Origin: CAZSWR01 sp964610885
Lineage (GTDB): Bacteria > Bacteroidota > Ignavibacteria > Kapaibacteriales > UBA2268
Assembly (NCBI GenBank): GCA_964610885.1
Contig: CAZSWR010000054.1
Coordinates: 1-25,168 of the forward strand
Direction: 5' to 3'
DNA: 25,168 bases
Below are positions 1-11,632 of the stretch, in pieces (position 1 is the stretch's first letter; each line of letters starts with the position of its first letter). Under the pieces are notes generated by a model that saw only the letters and a program-made list of their open reading frames with translations, made no database searches and had not been told where the DNA came from. A program made the position numbers and the translations under genes.

Positions 1-413
1 TTTCCTCGTCATTCTGAGCCGCAGGCGAAGAATCCAGTTTCCTTTGATCCTTCACTTCGTTCAGGATGACTAATATTTTCCTCGTCATTCTGAGCCGCAG
101 GCGAAGAATCCAGTTTCCTTTGATCCTTCACTTCGTTCAGGATGACTAATATTTTCCTCGTCATTCTGAGCCGCAGGCGAAGAATCCATATTCTTTGGAT
201 TCTTCACTTCGTTCAGGATGACTATTTTTTCTCGTCATTCTGAGCCGTAGGCGAAGAATCCAGTTTCCTTGGATCCTTCACTCCGTTCAGGATGACTAAT
301 ATTTTCCTCGTCATTCTGAGCCTCAGGCGAAGAATCCATATTCTTTGGATTCTTCACTTCGTTCAGGATGACTATTTTTTCTCGTCATTCTGAGCCGCAG
401 GCGAAGAATCCAT
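1..413 (+). repeat. Tandem array of 63-bp palindromic repeats, left part
   Basis: Five complete units at 8-70, 84-146, 160-222, 234-296 and 310-372, plus the left arm of a sixth (384-413). Each unit begins GTCATTCTGAGCC and ends CGTTCAGGATGAC. The two arms are imperfect reverse complements: the left arm reads GTCATTCTGAGCCgcAGGCG then GAAGAATCCA, and the right arm is the complement of GTCATCCTGAACG then GAAGTGAAGAATCCA. A 6-9 nt loop lies between them. Spacers are short and T-rich, and the period is 76 or 74 bp. Two sub-types occur, one with loop gtttcctt and spacer taatattttc, the other with loop tattcttt and spacer tatttttt. This is a hairpin-forming intergenic element, not a CRISPR, because the spacers are not unique. 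Confidence 0.9.
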
Positions 414-698
414 AAACCATTCATGAGAGAGGTCTGACCAATCGGGATTGATCGACTCAATAAGCTTAATCTTCTTTATTCTAACCCAACCCTTTAGTTG
501 CTTTTCTCTTGAAATGGCAGAATACATATCGTGGAATTCTTCGAAATAAACTAAATCGTGAATATTGTACTTTGCAGTAAACCCGCTGAACACAGAATTT
601 TTGTGTTCAAATACTCTTTTAATTAAGTTGGATGTAACCCCAATATAGAGAGTTCCATTCTTCTTTGACGCCATAATATATGTAAAACAGTTCTTCAT
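372..698 (-). CDS. Small GIY-YIG nuclease-domain protein embedded in the repeat array
   Basis: A 108-residue single-domain GIY-YIG endonuclease of the YhbQ/UPF0213 type, starting at ATG 698; an in-frame TTG at 710 would add four residues. Visible family signatures are the paired YIM (7-9) and YIG (18-20) strands, Arg28 and His32 in RVFEHKN, the metal-binding Glu65 in SREKQLKGW, and the closing NPDWSDL (84-90). Family members cut DNA; a cellular role for the small stand-alone type is not firmly established. The last 13 residues, MDSSPAAQNDEKK, are not part of the fold. They are encoded by the left arm of palindromic repeat unit 6, and the stop codon lies in the spacer shared with unit 5. The right arm of the same unit resumes at 731, just upstream of the start, so the gene occupies the repeat loop. 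No clear Shine-Dalgarno is visible. Confidence 0.85.
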   Translation of the reverse strand: MKNCFTYIMASKKNGTLYIGVTSNLIKRVFEHKNSVFSGFTAKYNIHDLVYFEEFHDMYSAISREKQLKGWVRIKKIKLIESINPDWSDLSHEWFMDSSPAAQNDEKK

Positions 699-730
699 TT
701 TATCATTCAATAATAATCTGTTTGAAAATT

Positions 731-908
731 ATGGATCCTTCACTTCGTTCAGGATGACTATTTTTTCTCGTCATTCTGAGCCTCAGGCGAAGAATCCAGT
801 TTCCTTGGATCCTTCACTTCGTTCAGGATGACTAATATTTTCTTCGTCATTCTGAGCCTCAGGCGAAGAATCCATATTCTTTGGATCCTTCACTTCGTTC
901 AGGATGAC
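731..908 (+). repeat. Palindromic repeat array, right part
   Basis: The right arm of the interrupted unit 6 is at 731-758, followed by complete units at 770-832 and 846-908. These have the same 63-bp consensus and 76-bp period as the left part. The array ends abruptly at 908 against the methyltransferase remnant. Loop and spacer sub-types alternate as they do to the left of the nuclease gene. Confidence 0.9.
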
Positions 909-971
909 TTACCATGCGGAATCCATTTTACGCATAATTTCGAGGTTATCCCCGAGGATGAGTTGGTTCAT
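909..971 (-). pseudogene. 5' remnant of a DNA methyltransferase gene
   Basis: On the minus strand an ATG at 971 opens 20 codons reading MNQLILGDNLEIMRKMDSAW and a TAA at 911-909. The motif (N/Q)LILGDNLE-hhh-KM is the typical amino terminus of type III/beta-class site-specific DNA methyltransferases, where the next residues would lead into the DPPY catalytic motif. Here the frame ends within a few codons and the palindromic repeat begins at once. No DPPY or SAM-binding motif follows, so this is a truncated relic. A near-identical stretch, with two mismatches over about 37 bp, is found at 24990-25026. Confidence 0.6.
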
Positions 972-1432
972 AGCGGTTTCGTTTTATCAAAAACATAACA
1001 ATATACAAACTTAACAAATATTTCGGCTTAGCCAAAGGCAATAAATTCAATTACGTGGATGTTGTACGTACGCGCCGTGCCCGGCGCCCACCACGCCACG
1101 CGCATACACCAAAATTTCAAATACATATTTTAATGTACCAATATAAACCCGCCTGAAACGTGTTAGCTGTTAGCTTTTTGCCAAAACGAATTATCGTTGC
1201 AATGCACTGAAATATATGTAAATACCATGAAGCAAATATTAATTTTCGATTTAATTTGCTCGTTTTATAATTCATATTTAAATTTGAATTTGGCACGGGT
1301 GTGTGTTTTTTATAAACCATACTCGCACCGAAATGTTAGCCGCTTGAAAATCCTTGATTTTCGCGAGATTACAAGGCAATAACAGCACTCAATAATTAGT
1401 TTATTTTTCAATGTTTAAGGAGAATCTGCCAA
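972..1432. other. Intergenic region upstream of ppdK
   Basis: About 460 bp without a convincing gene. Short open frames on both strands lack any recognisable domain. A GC-rich patch at about 1065-1105, with self-complementary GTACGTAC and CGCCGTGCCCGGCGCCC stretches, stands out in otherwise AT-rich sequence. It shares the core CGCCGTGCCC with the repeat-rich segment at 24974-24983. The ppdK promoter must lie in the AT-rich part (about 1110-1410), but I cannot pinpoint -33/-7 boxes. The ribosome binding site AAGGAG is at 1417-1422. Confidence 0.5.
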
Positions 1433-4321
<2,889 letters not shown>

Positions 4322-4352
4322 TTCGGTTTGAGTACTGAATCTAATAAAAATA

Positions 4353-4385
4353 AGCCGTCCCGTGAGAATGGGGCGGCTTTTTTTG
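4353..4385 (+). terminator. Rho-independent terminator, probably bidirectional
   Basis: Stem GCCGTCCC (4354-4361) pairs with GGGGCGGC (4370-4377) with one G-T wobble and an 8-nt loop, followed by seven T at 4378-4384. It lies 32 bp past the ppdK stop. On the opposite strand the stem is followed by a T-rich stretch (TTATTTTTATTAG), so it can also terminate the convergent subtilase gene that ends at 4403. Confidence 0.9.
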
Positions 4386-4402
4386 TTTGGATGATGCTTC
4401 TA

Positions 4403-7400
4403 TTAGTTTGCCGGATATGTCAAAGTACACTCCTGCGAAACATATATCATGTATCCTTTTCCGGGGACGAGCATACCCGCATTGGACGTTCCGGCTTCAA
4501 GAGTATTAATAGTTTCAGAAGGGACGTATTGGCCACCCTCGCGGTTTTGAACAATCTGTACGAATTGAAGTATAGAAGCAAGGGCGGTTTCGGCTTTCAT
4601 AGGCGTATTGCGCAGGTATGGGATTGTGTTCCAACCGGACTGAAGTGGGATATTGGTAGAGTCTGGTACGATTGTAATTCCTCGCAAAGTAACAACAGCA
4701 TCAGCAGCCGAATATATTTCGTAAGAACGATTATTATTCCAAGAATCCAAACTCATTATTCCAAAATATGGCATATAATACCTGTTGTTTGCGCAACTCA
4801 CCAGAAAGATCTTCGATTCAACATTATATAGAATATTACTTAGAAGATAGTCTGTTGGTTGAATATAACTAGAAACGAGATTATCTCCTTGATGAAGCAC
4901 TATTAATTGCTGCCTGCTATCAATATAAGAAAAGCTTTGGACTAAACTCCATGAGGTAGTATCGAATTGATTCATGGCACGAACACGCCAAAAGTAACGA
5001 GTGTTTTCTTTCAATTGAGACACATTGCAAGATGAGTCATTGGTGATCGAATCAAATAGTATGAATGAAAACGTAGAATCAGTAGAAATCTGTAATTGGT
5101 AATTTATAGCATCTCCAACGGATTTCCATGAAAACAAAGTATCTTTTAATTGGAGAGTAGCTTTATCACTCGGAAGTAAAAGAACTGGAGTAGTAAATGT
5201 TGTTGGTTCCATTATTGCGAATGAAGTAGCATTGCCTGCAGATACTTTTATCCAGTTTGAATTATTTCCAATTCTGACAGGAGAAAACCTGTTAATAGTT
5301 GAGCTATCACCAAGCTGACCGTAATCGTTTCGTCCCCACGCCCAAAGTGAACCATCTTCTTTGATCGCGATTACATGAGTTCTACCGGCAGCAACCGACT
5401 TCCAATTAGCATTGTTAGGGATAAGAACAGGAAAATTTCGATAAAAGCCTGTTCCGTTCCCCAATTGCCCATAATTATTACCTCCCCACGCCCAAAGAGT
5501 ACCATCAGTTTTTTTCCCAATTGAGTAATCAGCACCACAAGCTACAGTATCCCAATCGTTCTGATTTCCAATTTGAACTGGTTGAAGCTTATCAGTATAT
5601 GAGCTATCTCCGAGCTGCCCGCTGTTATTCCTACCCCATGCCCATAGAGTTCCATTGTCTCTGATAGCAATAACGTGAGAAGGTCCGCAGGCTACTGTTC
5701 TCCAAGCATATTCGTTGCCGATTTGAATTGGGACGTTGGAATAATCAAGAGTTCCATTGCCTAATTGACCGTAGTTATTTCGTCCCCAAGTCCACATACT
5801 GCCATCGCCTTTTATTCCCACATTGAAGAAATCACCAAGGGCTATAGAGACGAAACTTCTATCCAATTCTGTTTGTAATGGAGTTCTTTGAGTATATGAG
5901 CTAGAAGTTCCATTTCCAAAACAGCCATAAGAATTTGTTCCCCAAACGAGCCAATTGTTTTCAGTTGTTTGTATAAAGTTGTGCTGAGAACCAAGAAAAG
6001 CCTTTTTTACTGAAATATTGCTATTTAACAAAACTGGGTCCAAGGGTTGTCCGGCATCAATACCGTTGTTGTAGCCATCTTCGTTTGTGCCGAAAACCAA
6101 GCCTTTCTTGGTTCTACTAATGGCTATACCATGGCAAAGTGACGCATTAATATCTTTTATTCCTGTTAAATATCTCAGTTTTCTAGGCTGGGAATAATTT
6201 GTATTTACGATTCCTAATTGTCCCCATGAATTCTTACCCCACGAATAAACAATAGAGTCAGCAGTAATGAGAAACGACTGGCTGCCGGAACATGCTGAGA
6301 ATTTCACATTTGCTGGAGTGGGGATTCTTGTTGGATAACAACAAACTGATGAATCACTTTGATTGATTAGATTCCAATTATTAGCCCCCCAAGTCCAGGC
6401 AGTACCATCAATTTTTACAGCAATTGTATGATTTTCCCCACTTGATACAAAAGTCCATACATTTTCGTTTCCAATTCTAATGGGGTACAATACTCTTTCT
6501 TGGTTCGAGTTGTTCCCGACTTGACCTAAATCGTTGTAACCCCAAGCCCATAGTGAGCCATCAGTTTTAATAGCGTGGTTAGTAAACTTTCCAGCAGAAA
6601 TTGCTGCCCAGTTATTGTCGTTTCCAATTCGTTTTGGCAAAGTAGAGTTCTGAGTAGTTGAATCGCCAAGTTGTGCATAATAGTTATTTCCCCAGGCCCA
6701 TAGCGAGCCATCGCTTTTAATCGCCAAGTTGTACCACATTCCGGCTGATATTTTCACCCAATTATTCTGATTACCAACTCTACCAGGCAATGGCCTCGAT
6801 GCTACAAGGCTATCCCCAAGTTGCCTTGAGCTATTATCGCCCCAAGCCCATAGCGAGCCATCAGTTTTTATGGCAATTGTATGATTGTTGCCATTTGAAA
6901 CATCTGCCCATGAAGTATCAGTTCCAATCTGCACTATCCCTGTCCTATCGTTTTGTGTCCCATCACCGATTTGTCCGATCCAATTAGTCCCCCATCCCCA
7001 CAATGTACCATCCTCACGGATGGCGTGTTGCGTTGATACTTTGCGCCATTTTTGGCTTCCAATTTTATACGGAGTATTCCGTTGATTCCACGAACTATCT
7101 CCTGTTCTTCCTCCATATCCCCATGCCCAAAGATAACCAGCAGAATCAATTCCAAAAGTATTAGTTGCATTTGAAGAAACCATTTTCCATTTTTTATTGC
7201 CAATCAGGGTTGGATTAGAATAATCATAAAAGCCAAGCTGAGCCATATTGTTATTTCCCCAAGCCCACAGCGTATTTCCTGTCGAATTTTCCTCCAACGC
7301 CAAAGCAGGATCCATAGTCGTTATGAATTGCCAAACATGAGACCATTCAGTTGAATCGTTCTGTTTAATTGCTCGTACTCGCCAAAAGTACTCAGTCGAA

Positions 7401-9991
7401 TAATTCAACGAGTCGGAATTGAAAAGAGAATCTGAAGTGAATATTTCGTATTCAATGTTGTTAAACGCTCTATTAGATGCAATCTGAATTTGGTAATTAA
7501 CCGCATCTCTTAAATTGATCCATTTGAAGACAGGAGCAATGCTAACCTCCCCAAGTCCATCGTTCGGATATTGTAGCTGAGGGGTATGAAATGAAGTAAT
7601 TACTTGGCAGGATTTTGCCGCTAATCTCTGGCTCTTTGCGCCGTTATTCCCAAGAGCGATAACAGTGAGCCAATATGTATTGAAATCTACTAATCCGGCG
7701 ACATTGTACGTTGTAAGCAAAGTTGTATCGATTATTTCCCATTCGTAAGCGTTATTTAGTTTTAAAATTTCATACCCAACGGCATTTGCGACTGAATTCC
7801 ATTGCATATTGATACTTTCATCGTCCCCTGTGGTTAGCGCAAGACCGGAAGGTTGAGGAAAAATTGAGAAAGTTGAATCCATAGTGAAAGAATAATTGCC
7901 TGAAGTCAATCTAATTTTTGCTTGCCCGGTACTTTGACTACCAGATGGAATCCAATTATAAAAGTTTTGATTATTAGCAATCTTGGATAATAAAGCCCAG
8001 CTCGTTCCATTATTTGTTGAAAGTTCAATAGAGATACTGTCGATTAACCCAAAGGAATTCCATCGTAAAATATGCTCGGCGTTCGTCGTAATTCTATCCT
8101 TTGCAAGCGGATATGTTAGTTCAATTCCTTTTTTAACAAATTCATACGTAACATAGTACTTTTGGGGACCGAAAGGAACCGTAGCTCCAGTTACCGTGAT
8201 CACACTATTACCGGCAGTAGGATTGTCGATAGTAACCAATTCAAGGACGTTCAAACTGTCTATGCCCGGAACGGCGACTACAGCGGGATTGGCAGGGTCT
8301 AAAACCAAAGGAGAATAGTTAACTCCATTCGACGTAACCATCAAATCCAAGTTGTTAACAATTGCCGGCATCGCATTAGGAAGCGCTTCCCTATCAGTCC
8401 AGGAAAGCATTACTTTTAATTGCCCGGTATTGGCAGGAATTGTAACATTTTGAGTCTGAATATTGGATTGGGAAATATTATTTGAATAATAATTACCTTG
8501 TTCAATAATCCTAACCGCCCTTAGTCCGTTAATTTTTCCGTAACCAAAGGTATAATCGGGACCGATATTCCCTAAATCATCAGCCGTATTGCATACGATT
8601 CCTTTTATTAACGCCGCATCGGGCTTATTACCGTTATTCAACTGCATATATCTTTCGTAAAGCAATGCCACGGTACCGGTAACTCCGGGAGTAGCCATAG
8701 ATGTGCCTTGCCAAATTCGGTATGAGTTACTGTCAATCGCGGAACAAACGCTATATCCGACAGAGGTGATTTCAGGTTTAATGCGTCCCTCGTGAGTTGG
8801 TCCCCTACTGCTAAAGTAAGCTATTTTATCACTTTTGTCAATAGCACCTATCGTGAGTATGTTTTTTGAAATTGTGTACCCATCTCCGACAGTATTCCAA
8901 CCGTTACAATATAAACCATCATTACCGGCAGCATATATTTGTAAAAATGAAATTGAATCCTTTGTTAACTTATCAACATCTCTTGAACAAGCATCATATT
9001 TCCCCCTAAAACCACATGGAGATTGAGCCATATAACCATATGAGTTCGAATTTAGTGTTATTCCATAGTTTTGAACTGCCTGATGAATTGTTTCTAATAA
9101 ATAAATGCCACCATTTACATTAATACTCCACGCAAAGAGTTCTGAAACTGGGGCCATACCCATTCCTTTAATGTCAATTATCCCTGCCCCTCCTATAGTA
9201 CCCAAACAGTGCGTTGCGTGCTCACCATAATCAGCATTGTCGTTGTGAAAAACCCTGTTCCCGAAATCGTAATGATAACCAATTTTCCCATCGTCAAAAA
9301 TTCCAATTTTTACTCCTTGGCCCGTTAGCCCTCGCCCGCCGAGCGAGTTTTCGAGCCTTAGAGCATTTGCAGTATGGCTTTGCCCGGCCACATAGTTGTC
9401 AGTCTTTAGCGGTTTGTTATCCGTATCCACATACATCACCCAAGGCAAACTTGCGAAGCGGCGTATGTCATCGTATTTAATTCGGATGTAATACTTACAA
9501 AAGTATTCATTATGTTCGAGAATCTCCGCCCCTATTCCGGTCAAGCTTTCGGCAATTGTCGAGAAATCGCTTATCCCTTTGAAATAATCAATATTGAGCT
9601 TAACGTAACCCTCTTCTGAATTCATCCAGTCGGGAACCCTATCGATCAACTCAGGGTTGATTTTTTCATATAACGCAATAGTGTCGATGGAAACGACTCT
9701 GTATTTACTCAGGTCTGCTTTTATAGCCTTCGTATCTATAGAGCAATAATAAGCGTTTTTCGGTACGTAGTCCAATAGTTTTATGCCTATCGATTCAATT
9801 TCTTCGAATTCCGATTGAAGCGGTATGTTCTTGAATCTGATTTTTACATAATACCTTGCTCCTGTTTTGTCAACGTGGAGTGCGTTCGTAAATGACGAAA
9901 TATCATGGATTTCGTTTATCTCCATTGAGTATAAACTGCTCGTAAACACAAGCAAGAATAATAAGTATAAATACATCTTAAACATTTTCAC
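4403..9991 (-). CDS. Secreted subtilisin-like serine protease with 14 RCC1-like repeats
   Basis: An 1862-residue multidomain exported S8 peptidase. The signal peptide lies within the first 22 residues (hydrophobic LYLLFLLVFTSSLYS), then a propeptide-like region to about 200. The catalytic domain (about 215-500) has Asp233 in IFDDG, His258 in HATHCLGT, oxyanion Asn357 in AAGNDG and Ser431 in GTSMATPG, so it should be active. A beta-sandwich as in KP-43-type subtilases follows (about 520-640), then a Ser-Thr-rich-type sandwich and fibronectin-III-like modules to about 895. Some 14 RCC1-type blades (GxLWAWGxNxxGQLG) span about 905-1610, then another FnIII-like module (about 1615-1705) and a C-terminal tandem repeat domain to the end. 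No canonical T9SS CTD is visible. The start is uncertain: GTG at 9991, or ATG at 9985 or 9976. It abuts the upstream membrane-protein gene without a gap. It is more AT-rich than the flanking ppdK. Confidence 0.88.
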   Translation of the reverse strand: MKMFKMYLYLLFLLVFTSSLYSMEINEIHDISSFTNALHVDKTGARYYVKIRFKNIPLQSEFEEIESIGIKLLDYVPKNAYYCSIDTKAIKADLSKYRVVSIDTIALYEKINPELIDRVPDWMNSEEGYVKLNIDYFKGISDFSTIAESLTGIGAEILEHNEYFCKYYIRIKYDDIRRFASLPWVMYVDTDNKPLKTDNYVAGQSHTANALRLENSLGGRGLTGQGVKIGIFDDGKIGYHYDFGNRVFHNDNADYGEHATHCLGTIGGAGIIDIKGMGMAPVSELFAWSINVNGGIYLLETIHQAVQNYGITLNSNSYGYMAQSPCGFRGKYDACSRDVDKLTKDSISFLQIYAAGNDGLYCNGWNTVGDGYTISKNILTIGAIDKSDKIAYFSSRGPTHEGRIKPEITSVGYSVCSAIDSNSYRIWQGTSMATPGVTGTVALLYERYMQLNNGNKPDAALIKGIVCNTADDLGNIGPDYTFGYGKINGLRAVRIIEQGNYYSNNISQSNIQTQNVTIPANTGQLKVMLSWTDREALPNAMPAIVNNLDLMVTSNGVNYSPLVLDPANPAVVAVPGIDSLNVLELVTIDNPTAGNSVITVTGATVPFGPQKYYVTYEFVKKGIELTYPLAKDRITTNAEHILRWNSFGLIDSISIELSTNNGTSWALLSKIANNQNFYNWIPSGSQSTGQAKIRLTSGNYSFTMDSTFSIFPQPSGLALTTGDDESINMQWNSVANAVGYEILKLNNAYEWEIIDTTLLTTYNVAGLVDFNTYWLTVIALGNNGAKSQRLAAKSCQVITSFHTPQLQYPNDGLGEVSIAPVFKWINLRDAVNYQIQIASNRAFNNIEYEIFTSDSLFNSDSLNYSTEYFWRVRAIKQNDSTEWSHVWQFITTMDPALALEENSTGNTLWAWGNNNMAQLGFYDYSNPTLIGNKKWKMVSSNATNTFGIDSAGYLWAWGYGGRTGDSSWNQRNTPYKIGSQKWRKVSTQHAIREDGTLWGWGTNWIGQIGDGTQNDRTGIVQIGTDTSWADVSNGNNHTIAIKTDGSLWAWGDNSSRQLGDSLVASRPLPGRVGNQNNWVKISAGMWYNLAIKSDGSLWAWGNNYYAQLGDSTTQNSTLPKRIGNDNNWAAISAGKFTNHAIKTDGSLWAWGYNDLGQVGNNSNQERVLYPIRIGNENVWTFVSSGENHTIAVKIDGTAWTWGANNWNLINQSDSSVCCYPTRIPTPANVKFSACSGSQSFLITADSIVYSWGKNSWGQLGIVNTNYSQPRKLRYLTGIKDINASLCHGIAISRTKKGLVFGTNEDGYNNGIDAGQPLDPVLLNSNISVKKAFLGSQHNFIQTTENNWLVWGTNSYGCFGNGTSSSYTQRTPLQTELDRSFVSIALGDFFNVGIKGDGSMWTWGRNNYGQLGNGTLDYSNVPIQIGNEYAWRTVACGPSHVIAIRDNGTLWAWGRNNSGQLGDSSYTDKLQPVQIGNQNDWDTVACGADYSIGKKTDGTLWAWGGNNYGQLGNGTGFYRNFPVLIPNNANWKSVAAGRTHVIAIKEDGSLWAWGRNDYGQLGDSSTINRFSPVRIGNNSNWIKVSAGNATSFAIMEPTTFTTPVLLLPSDKATLQLKDTLFSWKSVGDAINYQLQISTDSTFSFILFDSITNDSSCNVSQLKENTRYFWRVRAMNQFDTTSWSLVQSFSYIDSRQQLIVLHQGDNLVSSYIQPTDYLLSNILYNVESKIFLVSCANNRYYMPYFGIMSLDSWNNNRSYEIYSAADAVVTLRGITIVPDSTNIPLQSGWNTIPYLRNTPMKAETALASILQFVQIVQNREGGQYVPSETINTLEAGTSNAGMLVPGKGYMIYVSQECTLTYPAN

Positions 9992-10471
9992 CTACCTATT
10001 GCAACAGAATAAAAACAATATCCCAATTATTTTAGAGACATAAATAATGGCCACAATGCCAATATTTAAATATATGCTATAATCCCTGATCCTGACATTC
10101 CTGTTAAGCTCCAATTCAAATGGATTGACATTGGGGTCGTGAGTTCCGGTTTTTAGAATTTCTGCCAACATGTCTTCACGCATTTCCATATTCCTGCGCA
10201 AAAACCTTAATTCGCTCAGCATGAATAGAGCGAACACCAAAGAAGCAATCAATAAAAACACGTCGGCTCCGATTATTATTGATACCGGACAGATCCCACC
10301 TGATTCAAAATAAGGCTTCATAAGATAGGCCGTTATACCAAATGATGCTAAAAGAAACCACTGCAATACCTTGGTTATTCTTTCGATTACGGAACCAATT
10401 ACAGTTCTGTCTTCTTTTACAAGATCTTTTAACAGATTGAATAACCTGTCAAGCGGCGTACTGTCATTCAT
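9992..10471 (-). CDS. Small membrane protein of unknown function, upstream of the subtilase
   Basis: 159 residues, no family recognised. Three hydrophobic segments are visible: WFLLASFGITAYLM (about 38-51), a long helix SIIIGADVFLLIASLVFALF (about 64-83), and NIGIVAIIYVSKIIGILFLF near the C terminus. A charged loop between helices 2 and 3 (RFLRRNMEMREDMLAEILK) could form a short amphipathic or coiled helix. The start ATG at 10471 has a good AGGAGT upstream. The stop at 9994-9992 immediately adjoins the first possible codon of the subtilase, so the two genes are almost certainly co-transcribed and perhaps translationally coupled. The context allows, but does not show, a role in export or maturation of the protease. 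Confidence 0.75.
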   Translation of the reverse strand: MNDSTPLDRLFNLLKDLVKEDRTVIGSVIERITKVLQWFLLASFGITAYLMKPYFESGGICPVSIIIGADVFLLIASLVFALFMLSELRFLRRNMEMREDMLAEILKTGTHDPNVNPFELELNRNVRIRDYSIYLNIGIVAIIYVSKIIGILFLFCCNR

Positions 10472-11011
10472 AAAGACTCCTGATTTGTGGTGCTTAAAGA
10501 GTGTATTATTTTTGTTTTTTTTATATGTATACGCGATGACCGCGTTTGCTCACTACTTCGGCGTAAACGGTATTCTTTACCTCGGCAAACCCTCGGCTAC
10601 CCGGTTTTGTCTATAAACTTCTACCACAGAACGAGTGTTTTCAATCCTTGAAGAGAACAAAGATACTCATTTTGCTATAGTTATAAAATTAAATATTGGT
10701 AATAATAATAAATGAAATTGTGAAATTCAAATATCTTATGCAAGCAACTCCCAAAAAACCTATAAATGGATACAAGGTTAAAAAAATGAAACTTCAATTA
10801 TGCCCAATCCAACAATGGATTATCTACTAATCAAGTATAGATGCACTGGAGTATACACAATATTTAACGAAATAGAAGAGTGTATTTTTTAGTAAATCAT
10901 TTCAAATTGGTAGTATCAATTTCATATAAATCCTCTTGCTTCGTGATTCGCTTTTGCGTAATTTACATACATTCATTGAAATCAAATGACGAATATTTTT
11001 GAAAGAGAGAA
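10472..11011. other. Intergenic region between divergent transcription units
   Basis: 540 bp of AT-rich sequence separating the minus-strand membrane protein/subtilase unit from the plus-strand operon at 11012. It must hold both promoters, though I cannot assign boxes. An 80-bp GC-richer patch at about 10532-10612 (cgcgatgaccgcg ... ggctacccgg) differs from its surroundings and may be a decayed repeat. It has no coding signature I recognise. No RNA gene was seen. Confidence 0.4.
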
Positions 11012-11611
11012 ATGAAGCCCATTCTGTTGTTACTTTTTTTGATGCTGATCGCAAGCGGATTGCAAGCGCAGGGCTGCAAGCCCATAATACCCCAAAACAA
11101 AGACACTGCCATCGTAACTACTTTCTTCTCTGGGAACGAAAAAATTCGCATTCCTTACGATTTCAACAAGGATTCAGTGAAAATTGGTACGATCCTCCTG
11201 CGGCAAGACTCAATCTCTTCGATCTCGAAACATTTGCTACGGGACGTTTCGGACTTCTCCGCTTCGGAGTTCAGCATTCTCTATTGCGACAAATACGTGG
11301 CCAATGGCGACACGATCCGCGAGGAGGACATCGTGGGCATTGAAACTTTGACGAAACAAAACGATAAGTACTACAACCACAGGCTTTTCGCGCGGGCCAA
11401 CGGCGTATTTGCCGAGCAAAAATCCTTCAACTGCAAGACACCCGTGCTGATCAACTTCACAGCAATTGAATTTTTTTCTTTCAAATACGTGAATTTCGCT
11501 CGGAATCCGAAGCACCACTCGATTATTTTCCTTTTCGACCCCGAGTATAAAACCATCAAGAAGCCCGGCAGAGAAAGCGAACTGTCCGATAGAATTAAAG
11601 AATTACGGTAA
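11012..11611 (+). CDS. Secreted hypothetical protein
   Basis: 199 residues beginning with a clear signal peptide (MKPILLLLFLMLIASGLQAQ), with a likely signal peptidase I site near LQAQ-G. A Cys follows at residue 22, but the preceding residues do not make a good lipobox, so a lipoprotein is less likely. The mature part has no family I recognise and no T9SS sorting domain. It is a mixed alpha/beta sequence with conserved-looking SILYCDKYV and INFTAIEFFSFKYV stretches. A purine-rich GAAAGAGAG precedes the ATG. The gene ends 21 bp before the GyrI-like gene and probably shares its transcript. Confidence 0.75.
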   Translation: MKPILLLLFLMLIASGLQAQGCKPIIPQNKDTAIVTTFFSGNEKIRIPYDFNKDSVKIGTILLRQDSISSISKHLLRDVSDFSASEFSILYCDKYVANGDTIREEDIVGIETLTKQNDKYYNHRLFARANGVFAEQKSFNCKTPVLINFTAIEFFSFKYVNFARNPKHHSIIFLFDPEYKTIKKPGRESELSDRIKELR

Positions 11612-11632
11612 TATGAATAATGGAGCTATAAC

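Noticed and set aside
1..908. CRISPR array
   Set aside because: The regular spacing suggested it, but spacers are nearly identical and short, the repeated unit is a 63-bp palindrome, and no cas gene is present.
1117..1382. Small open frames on both strands upstream of ppdK
   Set aside because: AT-rich, mutually overlapping, no ribosome site, no recognisable motif.
10371..10616. 81-codon plus-strand open frame overlapping the small membrane protein
   Set aside because: Overlaps a better gene on the other strand, has no ribosome site, and its C-terminal part runs through a GC-rich patch without a domain.
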